From: an uncultured Prevotella sp.
GTDB taxonomy: Bacteria > Bacteroidota > Bacteroidia > Bacteroidales > Bacteroidaceae
Direction of reading: 5' to 3'
DNA length: 25,010 nt
Assembly: GCA_900544825.1 (NCBI GenBank)
Contig: UQWP01000054.1
Coordinates: 1 to 25,010, forward strand
In this document: in pieces, positions 1 through 7,851 of the stretch
Position numbering within the stretch: position 1 is the first letter of the stretch
Layout: each line of letters opens with the position of its first letter
Translations under genes and position numbers: made by a program
The notes under the pieces: model-generated
Databases searched by the model: none
Told to the model about the DNA's origin: nothing
What the model saw: only the letters and a program-made list of their open reading frames with translations

Positions 1-610
1 CTATATCCTCATCTGTTTCCGCACAAAGTAATATTCCAAGTGTAGGATTATCTCCCTCCTTACATTTCAGTTCATCGTACATCCGGACATACATATCAAT
101 CTGTCCCACATCCTGATGAGTGATTTTCCCCATTTTTAAATCTATAAGCACATAACATTTTAACTCAATATTATAGAAAACAAGATCAATAAAATAATCT
201 TCTGTCTCAGTAACAATATGCTGCTGTCTGGCAACAAAAGCAAATCCCTTTCCCATCTCCATAAGAAAGTCCCTGATATGTGTTAAAATAGCTGATTCCA
301 AATCACTTTCAATATAAGAATCTTCATTTTTGAAGCCAAGAAACTCTGCAACAATCGGACTTTTTAGAAGTTCAAATTTATTCCTTTGATTTTCCGCTGT
401 TTTCTGCAGCATTTCATTCATGACAGCATCTTTCCTTGGTGACTGCATTAATCTGTAATAATATTGTGTACTGATATTTCTATCTAAAGTTCTTGAACTC
501 CAGCCTTCCTGTGCAGCTTCGTTCATATACCACATTCTTGCATTTTCATCCGGCACACGTAAAAGTGCTCTAAAATGTGTCCAATTCAGATTGTGAACGC
601 ACGCGTTCAC
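1..610 (-). pseudogene. 5'-truncated YhcG/DUF1016-type PDDEXK nuclease remnant, also cut by the window edge
   Basis: Reading the minus strand from a GTG at 610 gives about 203 codons that run off the window at position 1. The product resembles the C-terminal two thirds of YhcG/DUF1016 proteins. It starts with a segment containing LNWTHFRALLRV, then a helical region, then a PDDEXK-like core with YFIDLVFYN and VLIDLKMGK, followed by QIDMYVRMYDE. Family members normally have roughly 100 or more residues before the NWTHFR segment. Here the frame is closed by a TAG at 614-616, just inside a perfect inverted repeat, and no ATG lies near the expected start. Known members are predicted nucleases of poorly defined role, often in restriction or mobile loci. 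The stretch is AT-rich compared with the genes from 1576 on, which suggests transfer. I infer a decayed or rearranged gene. A recombining or invertible locus with the N-terminal half elsewhere is an alternative. Confidence 0.72.
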
Positions 611-615
611 AATCT
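588..615. repeat. perfect 13-bp inverted repeat with 2-bp centre
   Basis: The arms AGATTGTGAACGC (588-600) and GCGTTCACAATCT (603-615) are exact reverse complements separated by AC. The left arm lies inside the reading frame of the nuclease remnant. The right arm contains the in-frame stop that closes it, so the dyad sits at the break point. It may be a recombination junction, a regulator-binding site or a fold-back artefact. The sequence alone does not decide. Confidence 0.8.
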
Positions 616-711
616 ACCAATCTTATTTAATGATACTTATTTACCAACTTTTGCCATGATGCCTATTGCGCCTGTTCTTTATTATATAGCTTTTGTTAAT
701 ACATAAGCCGC

Positions 712-1116
712 CTATATAGCAAGGCTAAGCGCTCCAAATTTCTTCGACATATCCTGCAAGGCTGTTCTGAGGATGGCAAGCTCGTCAGGAGAGAATTGGG
801 AAGTCTTTCCGTTAACGATGTTGCCATTCATTTTATGCGCTAGCCAAGAGCGCGATTTTCCAAAGTAAGCCTTGGCGATGTAAGCCATGGAAACCATGTC
901 TGTAATCTCGCCCAGCTTCTCTGACATAGTCAGTTCCTTTACCTTCTGTTCAGTGTTCTTAGCCATGTATCCAACAGCCACGGCAAAAGCCTTAGGATCT
1001 ATACTTTTGAGAATATTCATCTGACGACGAACCTCATCTTTCTCCTCCTCAGTTTTAGCAACTCTGTTTTGTGCAGCCAGAGCTTTCACCTTATCAATCA
1101 TCTCTGTATATTCCAT
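712..1116 (-). CDS. DUF5053-like protein
   Basis: This encodes 134 residues with no signal peptide or membrane segment. The N-terminal half is charged and helical (residues 1-70). The C-terminal half contains AYIAKAYFGKSRSWLAHKMN and then NGKTSQFSPDELAILRTAL, ending with a short helix. This layout matches my memory of the Bacteroidetes family DUF5053, whose C-terminal part looks like a small helix-turn-helix domain; biochemical function is unknown. The start ATG at 1116 follows 45 bases after the small gene ending at 1162, so the two are probably one transcript from the promoter at 1339-1368. A role as a small DNA-binding accessory protein is only an inference from the helix-turn-helix-like end and the neighbouring nuclease remnant. 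Confidence 0.7.
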   Translation of the reverse strand: MEYTEMIDKVKALAAQNRVAKTEEEKDEVRRQMNILKSIDPKAFAVAVGYMAKNTEQKVKELTMSEKLGEITDMVSMAYIAKAYFGKSRSWLAHKMNGNIVNGKTSQFSPDELAILRTALQDMSKKFGALSLAI

Positions 1117-1161
1117 AATCTTATTTTCTTTAGTTTAAAGGAATGAGGACCATATGGGACC

Positions 1162-1314
1162 TTATTTCTTTTTATTCTTAATTTTATTCTCTAACTCTGC
1201 GATTTCTTTTTCGGCTACCCTCTTGAAGGTATCGGGAAACTCTTGCCAATACTCTAGGTAGAAAAGCAAATCGTCTTCATTTTCCTTGAGTTCCTTAGAT
1301 TTCCGTCTTGCCAT
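1162..1314 (-). CDS. small hypothetical protein, 50 residues, highly charged
   Basis: The open frame extends back to 1368, but I place the start at the ATG at 1314 (product begins MARRKSKELKENEDD). A Bacteroidetes -7 box (TATCTTTG, minus strand, 1339-1346) lies inside the longer frame, so transcription should begin near 1332, downstream of the first ATG. The product is rich in Lys and Glu, with an aromatic segment LLFYLEYWQEFPDTF in the middle and a lysine tail (KIKNKKK). There is no signal peptide or membrane helix. I do not recognise the family. It lies first in a two-gene unit with the DUF5053-like gene. Confidence 0.55.
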   Translation of the reverse strand: MARRKSKELKENEDDLLFYLEYWQEFPDTFKRVAEKEIAELENKIKNKKK

Positions 1315-1338
1315 ACGCTTTGTTTCTCTAACATAGTG

Positions 1339-1368
1339 CAAAGATAATAAACTTTTGTTTAATACCAA
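1339..1368 (-). promoter_or_regulatory. Bacteroidetes-type promoter for the small gene and DUF5053-like gene
   Basis: On the minus strand TATCTTTG (1339-1346) matches TAnnTTTG, and TTGG (1365-1368) lies 18 bases upstream as a plausible -33 element. The expected start of transcription is near 1332, giving a leader of about 18 bases to the ATG at 1314. Confidence 0.6.
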
Positions 1369-1504
1369 GGTGTTTCTGTGTTTATTTTCAACATTTGTGT
1401 GTGATTTAACATTTGATTAACAGAGATTTACCATTTAACCTGAAAAAGTTGCTGGGCTTCATAAAATGAACCCCACCACAAATCCCCGACCGAAAACGAA
1501 GGAA

Positions 1505-1537
1505 CCCGATTCTGAATCTCTATGATTCGGAACCGGG
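1505..1537 (-). terminator. probable terminator after the rubrerythrin gene
   Basis: The arms 1505-1518 and 1524-1537 form a 14-position stem around a 5-base loop. On the minus-strand RNA there is one C-A mismatch and one G-U pair. The stem lies about 40 bases after the rubrerythrin stop. The following minus-strand sequence has only an interrupted T run (TTCCTTCGTTTT), so termination strength is uncertain. Confidence 0.55.
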
Positions 1538-1575
1538 CTCCAAGACTTAGTATCAAAAATAATTAAAAAAATGTC

Positions 1576-2136
1576 TTACTTGAAGAATCTCTTGTAAAGA
1601 CCTGCGAAACCTGCACAGTGGCGAGCCTCGTCCTTAGCCATCTCATGAACAGTATCGTGGATAGCATCAGAACCCTGCTCCTTGGCAAGCTTGGCAATGC
1701 GGAACTTGTCCTCGCAAGCACCCTTCTCAGCTGCGATGCGAGCCTCGAGATTGCTCTTGGTATCACCCAAAACCTCACCCAGCAACTCTGCAAAACGAGA
1801 TGCATGGTCAGCCTCCTCGAAAGCATAACGCTTGTAAGCCTCTGCAATCTCTGGATAACCCTCGCGGTCTGCCTGGCGAGCCATTGCAAGATACATACCT
1901 ACCTCGCCACACTCACCTGCGAAGTGATCCTTCAATCCCTTGATGACCTCCTCATTGACGCCATCCTTATATGCCTGACCGAGAACGTGTACAGTAGCGA
2001 ATGTCAAATCATTATCCACTGTATCTTCCATCTCCTTGAACTTGCTGGCTGGAGCCTTGCAAATAGGGCACTTCTCTGGTGCCTCTGTACCCTCGTAGAT
2101 GTAACCACAAACGGTGCAAATAAATTTCTTCTTCAT
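1576..2136 (-). CDS. reverse-type rubrerythrin (N-terminal rubredoxin domain)
   Basis: This is a 186-residue cytoplasmic non-haem iron protein. Residues 1-35 form a rubredoxin domain with iron-binding Cys7, Cys10, Cys23 and Cys26 (ICTVCGYIYEG, KCPICKAP). Residues 42-186 form a ferritin-like four-helix domain with likely diiron ligands: Glu75/Glu78 in GECGEVGMY, Glu108 and His111 in FEEADH, Glu137, and Glu170 and His173 in DEARH. The order is the reverse of classical rubrerythrin, where rubredoxin is C-terminal. Reverse rubrerythrins of anaerobes reduce hydrogen peroxide to water with electrons from NADH via other carriers. The gene starts 91 bases after perR and no consensus promoter is visible between them, so co-transcription and PerR control are likely. 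Family assignment is secure; the exact electron donor is unknown. Confidence 0.93.
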   Translation of the reverse strand: MKKKFICTVCGYIYEGTEAPEKCPICKAPASKFKEMEDTVDNDLTFATVHVLGQAYKDGVNEEVIKGLKDHFAGECGEVGMYLAMARQADREGYPEIAEAYKRYAFEEADHASRFAELLGEVLGDTKSNLEARIAAEKGACEDKFRIAKLAKEQGSDAIHDTVHEMAKDEARHCAGFAGLYKRFFK

Positions 2137-2227
2137 AATGTTAATGTTTTAAAAAGTTCTTGTATTGTATTATCTTATTACTATTAATTCTCTTGTTTTT
2201 TGCGAATCAATCGGATTTCTGTTCCGC

Positions 2228-2662
2228 TTAATTCGTCTTCTTCTCCATCTTCTTGGCGCAAGCTGAACAGATGCCCTTGTAGTAGAGTTGCTGCTCCTGT
2301 ACGATGTTTCCATCAATCACCTTACCCTCTGTAACCTGTGGTGCTGGCTCATCGAAGAGGTCGATGATCTTGCCGCAGTTCTTGCAGTAGAAGTGAACGT
2401 GTGGCTCAATGTTGCCATCGTAGCATACGTGATGCTCGTCGATGGTAATCATCTGGGCTGCATTCACCTCACTCAGCTTGCGGAGCGTGTTATACACTGT
2501 GGTACGGCTTAGGGTCGGTACCTTATTCTCCAAAGCGGTATAAACGTCTTCGATGTTAGGGTGGGTAGGGTGCTTGATCAGGTAGTCCAGGATTGCCAGT
2601 CTCTGTACTGATGGTCGGATGCCTTTCTCCATTAATCTGTTATAAGCTTCTGTTTTCTTCAT
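2228..2662 (-). CDS. perR: PerR/Fur-family peroxide-sensing repressor
   Basis: This 144-residue Fur-family regulator has an N-terminal winged helix (residues 1-75, with PTLSRTTVYNTLRKL as the recognition region) and a C-terminal metal and dimerisation domain. A structural zinc site is formed by Cys93/Cys96 (CKNCG) and Cys132/Cys135 (CSAC). The regulatory metal site looks PerR-like: Asp82 in VCYDGN, His88 and His90 in EPHVHF, Asp101 in KIIDLF, and a His near residues 31-34. The Asp at position 82 corresponds to the residue that favours peroxide sensing in Bacillus PerR, and the downstream neighbour is a peroxide-reducing rubrerythrin. I therefore prefer PerR over Fur. A long dyad just upstream of its promoter suggests autoregulation. 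Zur or Fur remain possible but less likely. Confidence 0.85.
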   Translation of the reverse strand: MKKTEAYNRLMEKGIRPSVQRLAILDYLIKHPTHPNIEDVYTALENKVPTLSRTTVYNTLRKLSEVNAAQMITIDEHHVCYDGNIEPHVHFYCKNCGKIIDLFDEPAPQVTEGKVIDGNIVQEQQLYYKGICSACAKKMEKKTN

Positions 2663-2693
2663 ATTCCTTTCGTTTGATTGATTTTTACGACTG

Positions 2694-2725
2694 CAAAGGT
2701 AATGAATTTATTTCTATCTACCAAA
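2694..2725 (-). promoter_or_regulatory. Bacteroidetes-type promoter of perR-rubrerythrin
   Basis: On the minus strand, TTTG (2722-2725) and TACCTTTG (2694-2701) are separated by 20 bases, the same spacing as in the leu promoter of this window. Transcription should start near 2687, about 25 bases before the perR ATG at 2662. Confidence 0.8.
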
Positions 2726-2726
2726 T

Positions 2727-2781
2727 AATTCTGTAAAATATCCAAAATAATAGGTATTATTTTTAGATAATTTACAGAATT
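2727..2781. promoter_or_regulatory. 55-bp AT-rich dyad upstream of perR, candidate PerR operator or terminator
   Basis: Positions 2727-2737 and 2771-2781 are perfect 11-bp inverted arms (AATTCTGTAAA/TTTACAGAATT). Positions 2744-2752 and 2755-2763 form a perfect inner pair AAAATAATA/TATTATTTT around GG. The inner half resembles the AT-rich 7-1-7 layout of PerR boxes. The dyad begins directly beside the -33 element of perR. It also lies just after the stop of the GH31 gene, so it could serve as an AT-rich terminator for that transcript, or do both. Confidence 0.55.
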
Positions 2782-2805
2782 AAATGTTTGTTCACAAAAA
2801 ATCGA

Positions 2806-5800
2806 CTATTTTCCGGTCTTTACGCCCAGGAATTTATCTACCATCATCAGCTGTCTGAGCTGGAAGGCTGGCTTGCATGCCTTCTTTGCCTTGAGCTTGA
2901 TGGTGAAGAGATCGCGGGTGCCCTCTACGGCCGGCTGCTCGCCGATGTTGACGAAGGTAGGGTAGAGCACCTTGCTGCCATCTGAGTGCAGACGGTCCTT
3001 GGTAAGGTTCTCCATCTTGTCCATATCCTTCACATCCACTCCGATGAACTCGTATTCGGTGGCGCTGTATGGCAGGGCGAAGCTCAGGGCATTGAGCGAT
3101 ACGAGATCCTTGCCCTTTACGGTGAGGGTGATGGTTTCGCCTGCCCGGTACATCTTCTTGTCGGCTGCGAGACTGATGCTGCCCTCTACGGCTGGCACCT
3201 TCTTGCTGCTTACTCCGCTCTTGAGCTGGGTAGCCACCACGGAGATATCATAGGCGTCGATGAGACCGTTGCCGTTGATATCGCCCTTGCTTACGTAGCC
3301 CTCAAAGTCCTTGTCACCCCTGCGCAGTCCGCAGTAGTTGAGGTAAGAGGTGAAGTCGTTCTCGTCGATGCGTCCGTCGTGGTTGATATCGCCAGCCTTC
3401 TCCATCTTGCTGCCTGGCATCTTGAATACGTACATCTCGGTTCCCGAACCTTGTCCGCCTCTGGCTTCCTCTACGGTCATCTTGATGTACTGAGCTTCTG
3501 GGTTGCCCTTGAACTGGTATTCCTTTACGGCATCCTCGTTCTTCCAGTCGAAGCTTCCTGTTTCTGTCCAGTTGATACCATCGTTACTGATGGCGAACTT
3601 ACCCTTCTGAATCTGTCCGTTGGTTTCTCGTTCTGAAGCTGGCACATAGTGAATCTTGTCGAGCTTGGCGATGCCGTTGAGGTTCAGGGTAACATCGAAT
3701 GGCAATACATCTTTCTTATAATAGTTGGTGTGCCAGAAGTTCTTCTCGTTGAAGTCGAACATCTTCGATACGTCCAGTCCTCCCCAGTCCTCTACTGAGT
3801 TGGTGGCTGTGATGTCGTGGATGGCCTCGTCCAGAGGATCCTTGATGGTATGTGCCTGCAGGGTAGTCCATTCAGAAACGCCGTCCTTGTTCACGGCTCT
3901 CACCTGCACCTCGTAATCGGTCTCCGGTTTCAGGTTCTCGATGGTGAATTCGGTGCTGCGGATGGTGGAATGAATTACGCCATCCACCTTTACCTCGTAG
4001 TAGTCGGCATTGGACTGCTTGTTCCAGGTAGCCACCAGTTCGAACGCCTTGGTAGGGCTTTGGCTGTCCTTCATCGTTACCAGAGGAGCAGCGAGGGCAC
4101 CGTTGGAGTGGAGCAGCACATCGGCATCATCCATCTGATAGCCATCCATGCGGAGCTCTACGTCGTTGGCGGTGATGTCGGTCTTCGCCAGTCGCACATA
4201 AACCATCGGATTCTTGCGGATATCCATCTTCTCGAAGTCGCTGCCCGGTGTGGCGAAGCGGTTGAACTGAGGAGCCTCGTCGAAGAACCACGCATTCTCG
4301 GTGTTGCGGAGTTCATCGAGCGAATTCACCTGGGAAAGCTTCACGCTCTTTCCGCCCATCTTCGCCGCCAGCTTCTTAGGCATCTGGCTCAGATTGATGC
4401 GTAGCTCTGTAGCCTGGTTCTTCTCCTGACCCTGGAAGTGGCCCGTGGTCTTGTAGATGTGTACTTCGAGACGGTTCTTCTGGAGGGAAGAAGTGATGTG
4501 GGTGGTGGCGTGCTCGCCCAGGCGGTAAAGCTCAGTCTTGCCGTCATCGTCATAGAGGGCGTAATGGGTTTCGCCGTATGGATAGAGTTCGAAGATGCGC
4601 TGGGTGTTGTCTATCTGCGATACGTTGTTGTTAGGGTTTACCATCGGAATGATGGCGCCTCGCTTCACGAAGACAGGCAGTTTCCAGTAGGGAGCCTCAA
4701 ACTCGTTGATGATTCTTCCACCTTTATATATATGTCCGCTGAAGTAATCCACCCATTCGCCCTGAGGCAGGTAGATGCCGTTGCGGATATCGTTGCCCTC
4801 CTTGTCCATCCGGGTTTCCTTGTAGATAGGAGCCACGAGGAACGACGGACCGCACATAAACTGATACTGCGTTGCCTTGCCCAGGGTATAAGGGTTGGCT
4901 TCGTCGAGGAACATCGCCCTTACCAGCGGCTTGCCGGTTACTGCCTCGTGGGCTGCGGTGTAGATGTATGGCATCAGCTCTGACTTGAGCTTCAGATACC
5001 AGCGGTTGACGGAAGTTACCGGTTCGCCCAGGATATGAGGATACTTGGCATTGCTGCCCCAGCCATCCATGTTCAGACCCATTGCGGTGAAGGTCTTCCA
5101 TTCGAACTCTCGCATATTGACGATCGGATTCTTTCCGCCGAAGATACCATCATTATCCGATGTGATGTTGGAGATACCCGAAAGTCCGGCGCCGATGAAG
5201 GTAGGGATGTGGAAGCGGATGTACTCCCAGTCGCCACCGGTCTGGTCGCCCGACCAGACGGATGCATATCGCTGTGTACCAGCCCATCCATCGAGCGAAA
5301 TGATGAACGGACGGGCATTATCGCCATAGTAAGGCATGATCTGAGCCACGTCAGCCACACCGTTCAGTCCGAAGGAATAGCCGTCGCCAACCCAAGCCAC
5401 ATCGGTCTTGAGTACTCTTACGCCAGCATGTCCCACCTCCTTCACGATGTCGCGCTGCAGGAGTGCCTCGATGCTGTCCTTCGGATGCAGGTCTGACTGG
5501 GTCCAGAGTCCGATTTCCACACCGTGCTTGCGGGCGTAATCTCCGAATTTTTTCAGGTTCTGGATGTTGCCGTCCAGGGTACTCTCCTGTCCGTATCCGG
5601 CTCCGTATCCATCGTTTGGCAGGAACCATCCCAGCGGCATGTCGTGCTTGATGTATCGGTCGATTGCCGCGCGTGCCGAGAACTGGTAGTTGTTCTTCTC
5701 GCCATTCAGTGATTCCTTGATTCCGGTCTTGTCGCTGGCACTCTCCTTATACGCCTTTCCATCCTCGAACACCATGGTGCGGCCCTTGTCAGATTCCTTC

Positions 5801-6705
5801 CAGTAGTCGCGGTTGTAGGCATTGAGATGGCCTTCGTAGAAGCCGAACTTAGGGAGCAGGACAGGGTTGCCGGTGAGCTGGTAATAGCCATCGAGCAGAT
5901 CGGTAGGCTTTTTGCCCACCATGAAGAAAACGTCTAAGTTCCTGGATTCGTGAGAGAGTTCTACCTTTCCGTTGTGGGTAGAACCGAAGTCGTAGAGACC
6001 TGGCTTGAAGGTGTACCACATGAAGCCGTAGCCAGCGGTTGACCAATAGAATGGGGCAGGGGAAGCCACTCCGCCATCTACCCAGTTGTTGGTGTTGACG
6101 ATTTCGATTTTCTCACCCTTGTGAGAGAATCTTCCGTTCTGTACGCCACCACCGAAGAAATACTCATCCGGCTGTTCGCGCAGGCTGAGGGTTACCTTTT
6201 CGGGAGTAAACTGTGCCGGAGCGCTCTGCTCAGCCACGGTCTTTCCGTCTTCCAGGTTGATGATCTTGAAGAGCTGGGTAGCCTTGTCGAAGATCACCTG
6301 CGCCTTGGTGGTAGAAAGGATGATGGAGTTTTCGTTCTCCTCAACCTTCACCTGCTTGTGGTTCAGGGCTGTGCGTGGATTATCCACCAGGATGCTTGCC
6401 TCGGGTTTGGCCTCGGGTGCTCTCATTACGCCATCGTTACGATCTTCGAAGATACGGAAAACACTTTCGCCATAGAAATCTACGGCGACACGTTGCTGGT
6501 TGGCGAAGACAATCTCCACCAGCGTAGGATTGATTCTGAGAATCTGTACATCTCCAGCCTTCACGGTCAGGGCTGCCTTCTGGGCATCGGGAGCGGATGG
6601 AAGCAGGGGAGATGATGATGTGTTGGTTGTGTTGGCAACCATAGGCAAGGTTACCGCCATTGCCATCAGGTTGCCAACAGATAATTTCTTATAAATATTA
6701 CTCAT
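2806..6705 (-). CDS. secreted multimodular GH31 glycosidase with dockerin and cohesin-like modules
   Basis: This 1299-residue exported enzyme has a signal peptide (about residues 1-25, no lipobox). The GH31 fold covers roughly 45-740, with the N-terminal beta domain (FFGGGVQN, 183-190), the nucleophile region VLKTDVAW (Asp435) and the acid/base region WSGDQTGGDW (Asp487). Residues 876-955 form an FN3 domain and 960-1095 an F5/8C (discoidin-like) carbohydrate-binding domain. Residues 1103-1163 form a dockerin with two calcium loops (GDINHDGRIDENDF and GDINGNGLIDAYDI). Residues 1174-1299 look like a cohesin fold. GH31 enzymes act on alpha-linked glycans. The segment PLGWFLPNDGYGAGYG and the adjacent hexosamine kinase suggest the alpha-N-acetylgalactosaminidase-type branch, but alpha-galactosidase or alpha-glucosidase cannot be excluded. 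It starts 15 bases after the kinase stop, so the two are one operon. Confidence 0.85.
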   Translation of the reverse strand: MSNIYKKLSVGNLMAMAVTLPMVANTTNTSSSPLLPSAPDAQKAALTVKAGDVQILRINPTLVEIVFANQQRVAVDFYGESVFRIFEDRNDGVMRAPEAKPEASILVDNPRTALNHKQVKVEENENSIILSTTKAQVIFDKATQLFKIINLEDGKTVAEQSAPAQFTPEKVTLSLREQPDEYFFGGGVQNGRFSHKGEKIEIVNTNNWVDGGVASPAPFYWSTAGYGFMWYTFKPGLYDFGSTHNGKVELSHESRNLDVFFMVGKKPTDLLDGYYQLTGNPVLLPKFGFYEGHLNAYNRDYWKESDKGRTMVFEDGKAYKESASDKTGIKESLNGEKNNYQFSARAAIDRYIKHDMPLGWFLPNDGYGAGYGQESTLDGNIQNLKKFGDYARKHGVEIGLWTQSDLHPKDSIEALLQRDIVKEVGHAGVRVLKTDVAWVGDGYSFGLNGVADVAQIMPYYGDNARPFIISLDGWAGTQRYASVWSGDQTGGDWEYIRFHIPTFIGAGLSGISNITSDNDGIFGGKNPIVNMREFEWKTFTAMGLNMDGWGSNAKYPHILGEPVTSVNRWYLKLKSELMPYIYTAAHEAVTGKPLVRAMFLDEANPYTLGKATQYQFMCGPSFLVAPIYKETRMDKEGNDIRNGIYLPQGEWVDYFSGHIYKGGRIINEFEAPYWKLPVFVKRGAIIPMVNPNNNVSQIDNTQRIFELYPYGETHYALYDDDGKTELYRLGEHATTHITSSLQKNRLEVHIYKTTGHFQGQEKNQATELRINLSQMPKKLAAKMGGKSVKLSQVNSLDELRNTENAWFFDEAPQFNRFATPGSDFEKMDIRKNPMVYVRLAKTDITANDVELRMDGYQMDDADVLLHSNGALAAPLVTMKDSQSPTKAFELVATWNKQSNADYYEVKVDGVIHSTIRSTEFTIENLKPETDYEVQVRAVNKDGVSEWTTLQAHTIKDPLDEAIHDITATNSVEDWGGLDVSKMFDFNEKNFWHTNYYKKDVLPFDVTLNLNGIAKLDKIHYVPASERETNGQIQKGKFAISNDGINWTETGSFDWKNEDAVKEYQFKGNPEAQYIKMTVEEARGGQGSGTEMYVFKMPGSKMEKAGDINHDGRIDENDFTSYLNYCGLRRGDKDFEGYVSKGDINGNGLIDAYDISVVATQLKSGVSSKKVPAVEGSISLAADKKMYRAGETITLTVKGKDLVSLNALSFALPYSATEYEFIGVDVKDMDKMENLTKDRLHSDGSKVLYPTFVNIGEQPAVEGTRDLFTIKLKAKKACKPAFQLRQLMMVDKFLGVKTGK

Positions 6706-6720
6706 TATTTTATTTATAGA

Positions 6721-7809
6721 TTATTTTGAGAGTTTTTCGATGAAAGCCTTCATCTCTGCCTCGTGTTCCTTCGCCTTGAGGAAGAGATGCCACTGGTTCT
6801 GGGCTCTTACGAGGTTGTGCTCAGGATACTTGCACTTCCAGTAGTGGTCGCCGTTGAGGTAATCCCAGAGGAAGCGTACTGCCTGCATGTATGGGAAGAG
6901 CTCGGCTGCATGAGGAAGCAGGGAAATCTCCAATGGAGAAAGGAAGGCTGATGCTGACTCCACGTAGCCTCGGGTGAACGACTCGAAGATGTCCATGCGG
7001 AAATCTATCTTCTCGAACTCTGGAGAATCCTCGGCGATGGTATTCGCTGCCGTACGGAGGAAATCGCCGTAATCGCTCACGAAGAGAGATGGCATCACGG
7101 TATCGAGGTCGATGACGCACAATACGCGGCCCTCTTCATCAAACATCATGTTGTTGACCTTGGTATCGCAGTGGCAGACATGCTTCTGCAGCTTGCCCTC
7201 GCGGAATAGGCGCTGGCAGAGACACATCTCGTCCATATAACTCTCGATGTCGGCGATGAAATCCTTCACGCCTTCTGCTCGTCCGGCACGGTCTTCCTTC
7301 ACAGCCTGGCGGAGCTGGTCGCGGCGCAGTTCCATGTTGTGGAAATCAGGGATGGTTTCGCCGAGGCGGTCGGTGATGTCGGTGAGCTGAGCCTCGAACT
7401 CTCCGAAGGTCTTGCCTGCGTAGTAGGAGCTTTCCGGGTTGACTGCCTCCTGGGTGATGGCACGAGGAATGAAGACGGAGATGCGCCAGTACTGCTGGTC
7501 TTCGTCTTTTACATAGGTTTTGCCATTGTTCGCCTTGACGAAGGTGAGAACCTTGCGGTCGATATCGTCAGCGCCCTGTTTTTCGAGCTGCTGGCGGATG
7601 TGTGTAGTTACTTCCTCGATATTGTGCTGCAAGAGATCTACATCGGTGAAGATAGAGTCGTTGATGCGCTGGAGAACATAGTCTGGTGCATCTTCTTCTA
7701 CTGTTGTCACCTTGTAGGTGTCGTTGATGAGTCCATTACCGAGAGGCTTTACCTCATTTACAGTTCCGATGATATCGAACTGTGAGATGATAGGTTTGAG
7801 ATCTTTCAT
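6721..7809 (-). CDS. N-acetylhexosamine 1-kinase-like phosphotransferase (NahK type)
   Basis: This 362-residue protein has an aminoglycoside-phosphotransferase/choline-kinase fold and is close in length to Bifidobacterium NahK (about 360). A glycine-containing nucleotide loop lies at 23-31 (LGNGLIND). The catalytic loop HCDTKVNN (213-220) follows the HxDxxxxN pattern, with Asp215 as likely base. The metal-binding VIDLDTVMP lies at 232-240, and a C-terminal KYPEHNLVR recalls NahK strongly. NahK phosphorylates GlcNAc or GalNAc at C1 in the cytoplasm. The gene lies 42 bases after the LolA-like gene and 15 bases before the GH31 gene. I infer that it phosphorylates the sugar released by that enzyme. 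Substrate specificity is not proven by sequence; a homoserine- or choline-kinase-like role is unlikely. Confidence 0.78.
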   Translation of the reverse strand: MKDLKPIISQFDIIGTVNEVKPLGNGLINDTYKVTTVEEDAPDYVLQRINDSIFTDVDLLQHNIEEVTTHIRQQLEKQGADDIDRKVLTFVKANNGKTYVKDEDQQYWRISVFIPRAITQEAVNPESSYYAGKTFGEFEAQLTDITDRLGETIPDFHNMELRRDQLRQAVKEDRAGRAEGVKDFIADIESYMDEMCLCQRLFREGKLQKHVCHCDTKVNNMMFDEEGRVLCVIDLDTVMPSLFVSDYGDFLRTAANTIAEDSPEFEKIDFRMDIFESFTRGYVESASAFLSPLEISLLPHAAELFPYMQAVRFLWDYLNGDHYWKCKYPEHNLVRAQNQWHLFLKAKEHEAEMKAFIEKLSK

Positions 7810-7851
7810 TTTAGTTTGGTTTTAATATTGATTATTTATAAAGCTTTCAAA

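Noticed and set aside
1369..1504. A hidden gene or RNA in the spacer after the rubrerythrin terminator
   Set aside because: I saw no open frame of useful length, no conserved structure and no tRNA-like fold.
2986..3636. 216-codon plus-strand open frame inside the GH31 gene
   Set aside because: It lies opposite the dockerin and F5/8C coding region and has no recognisable protein pattern.
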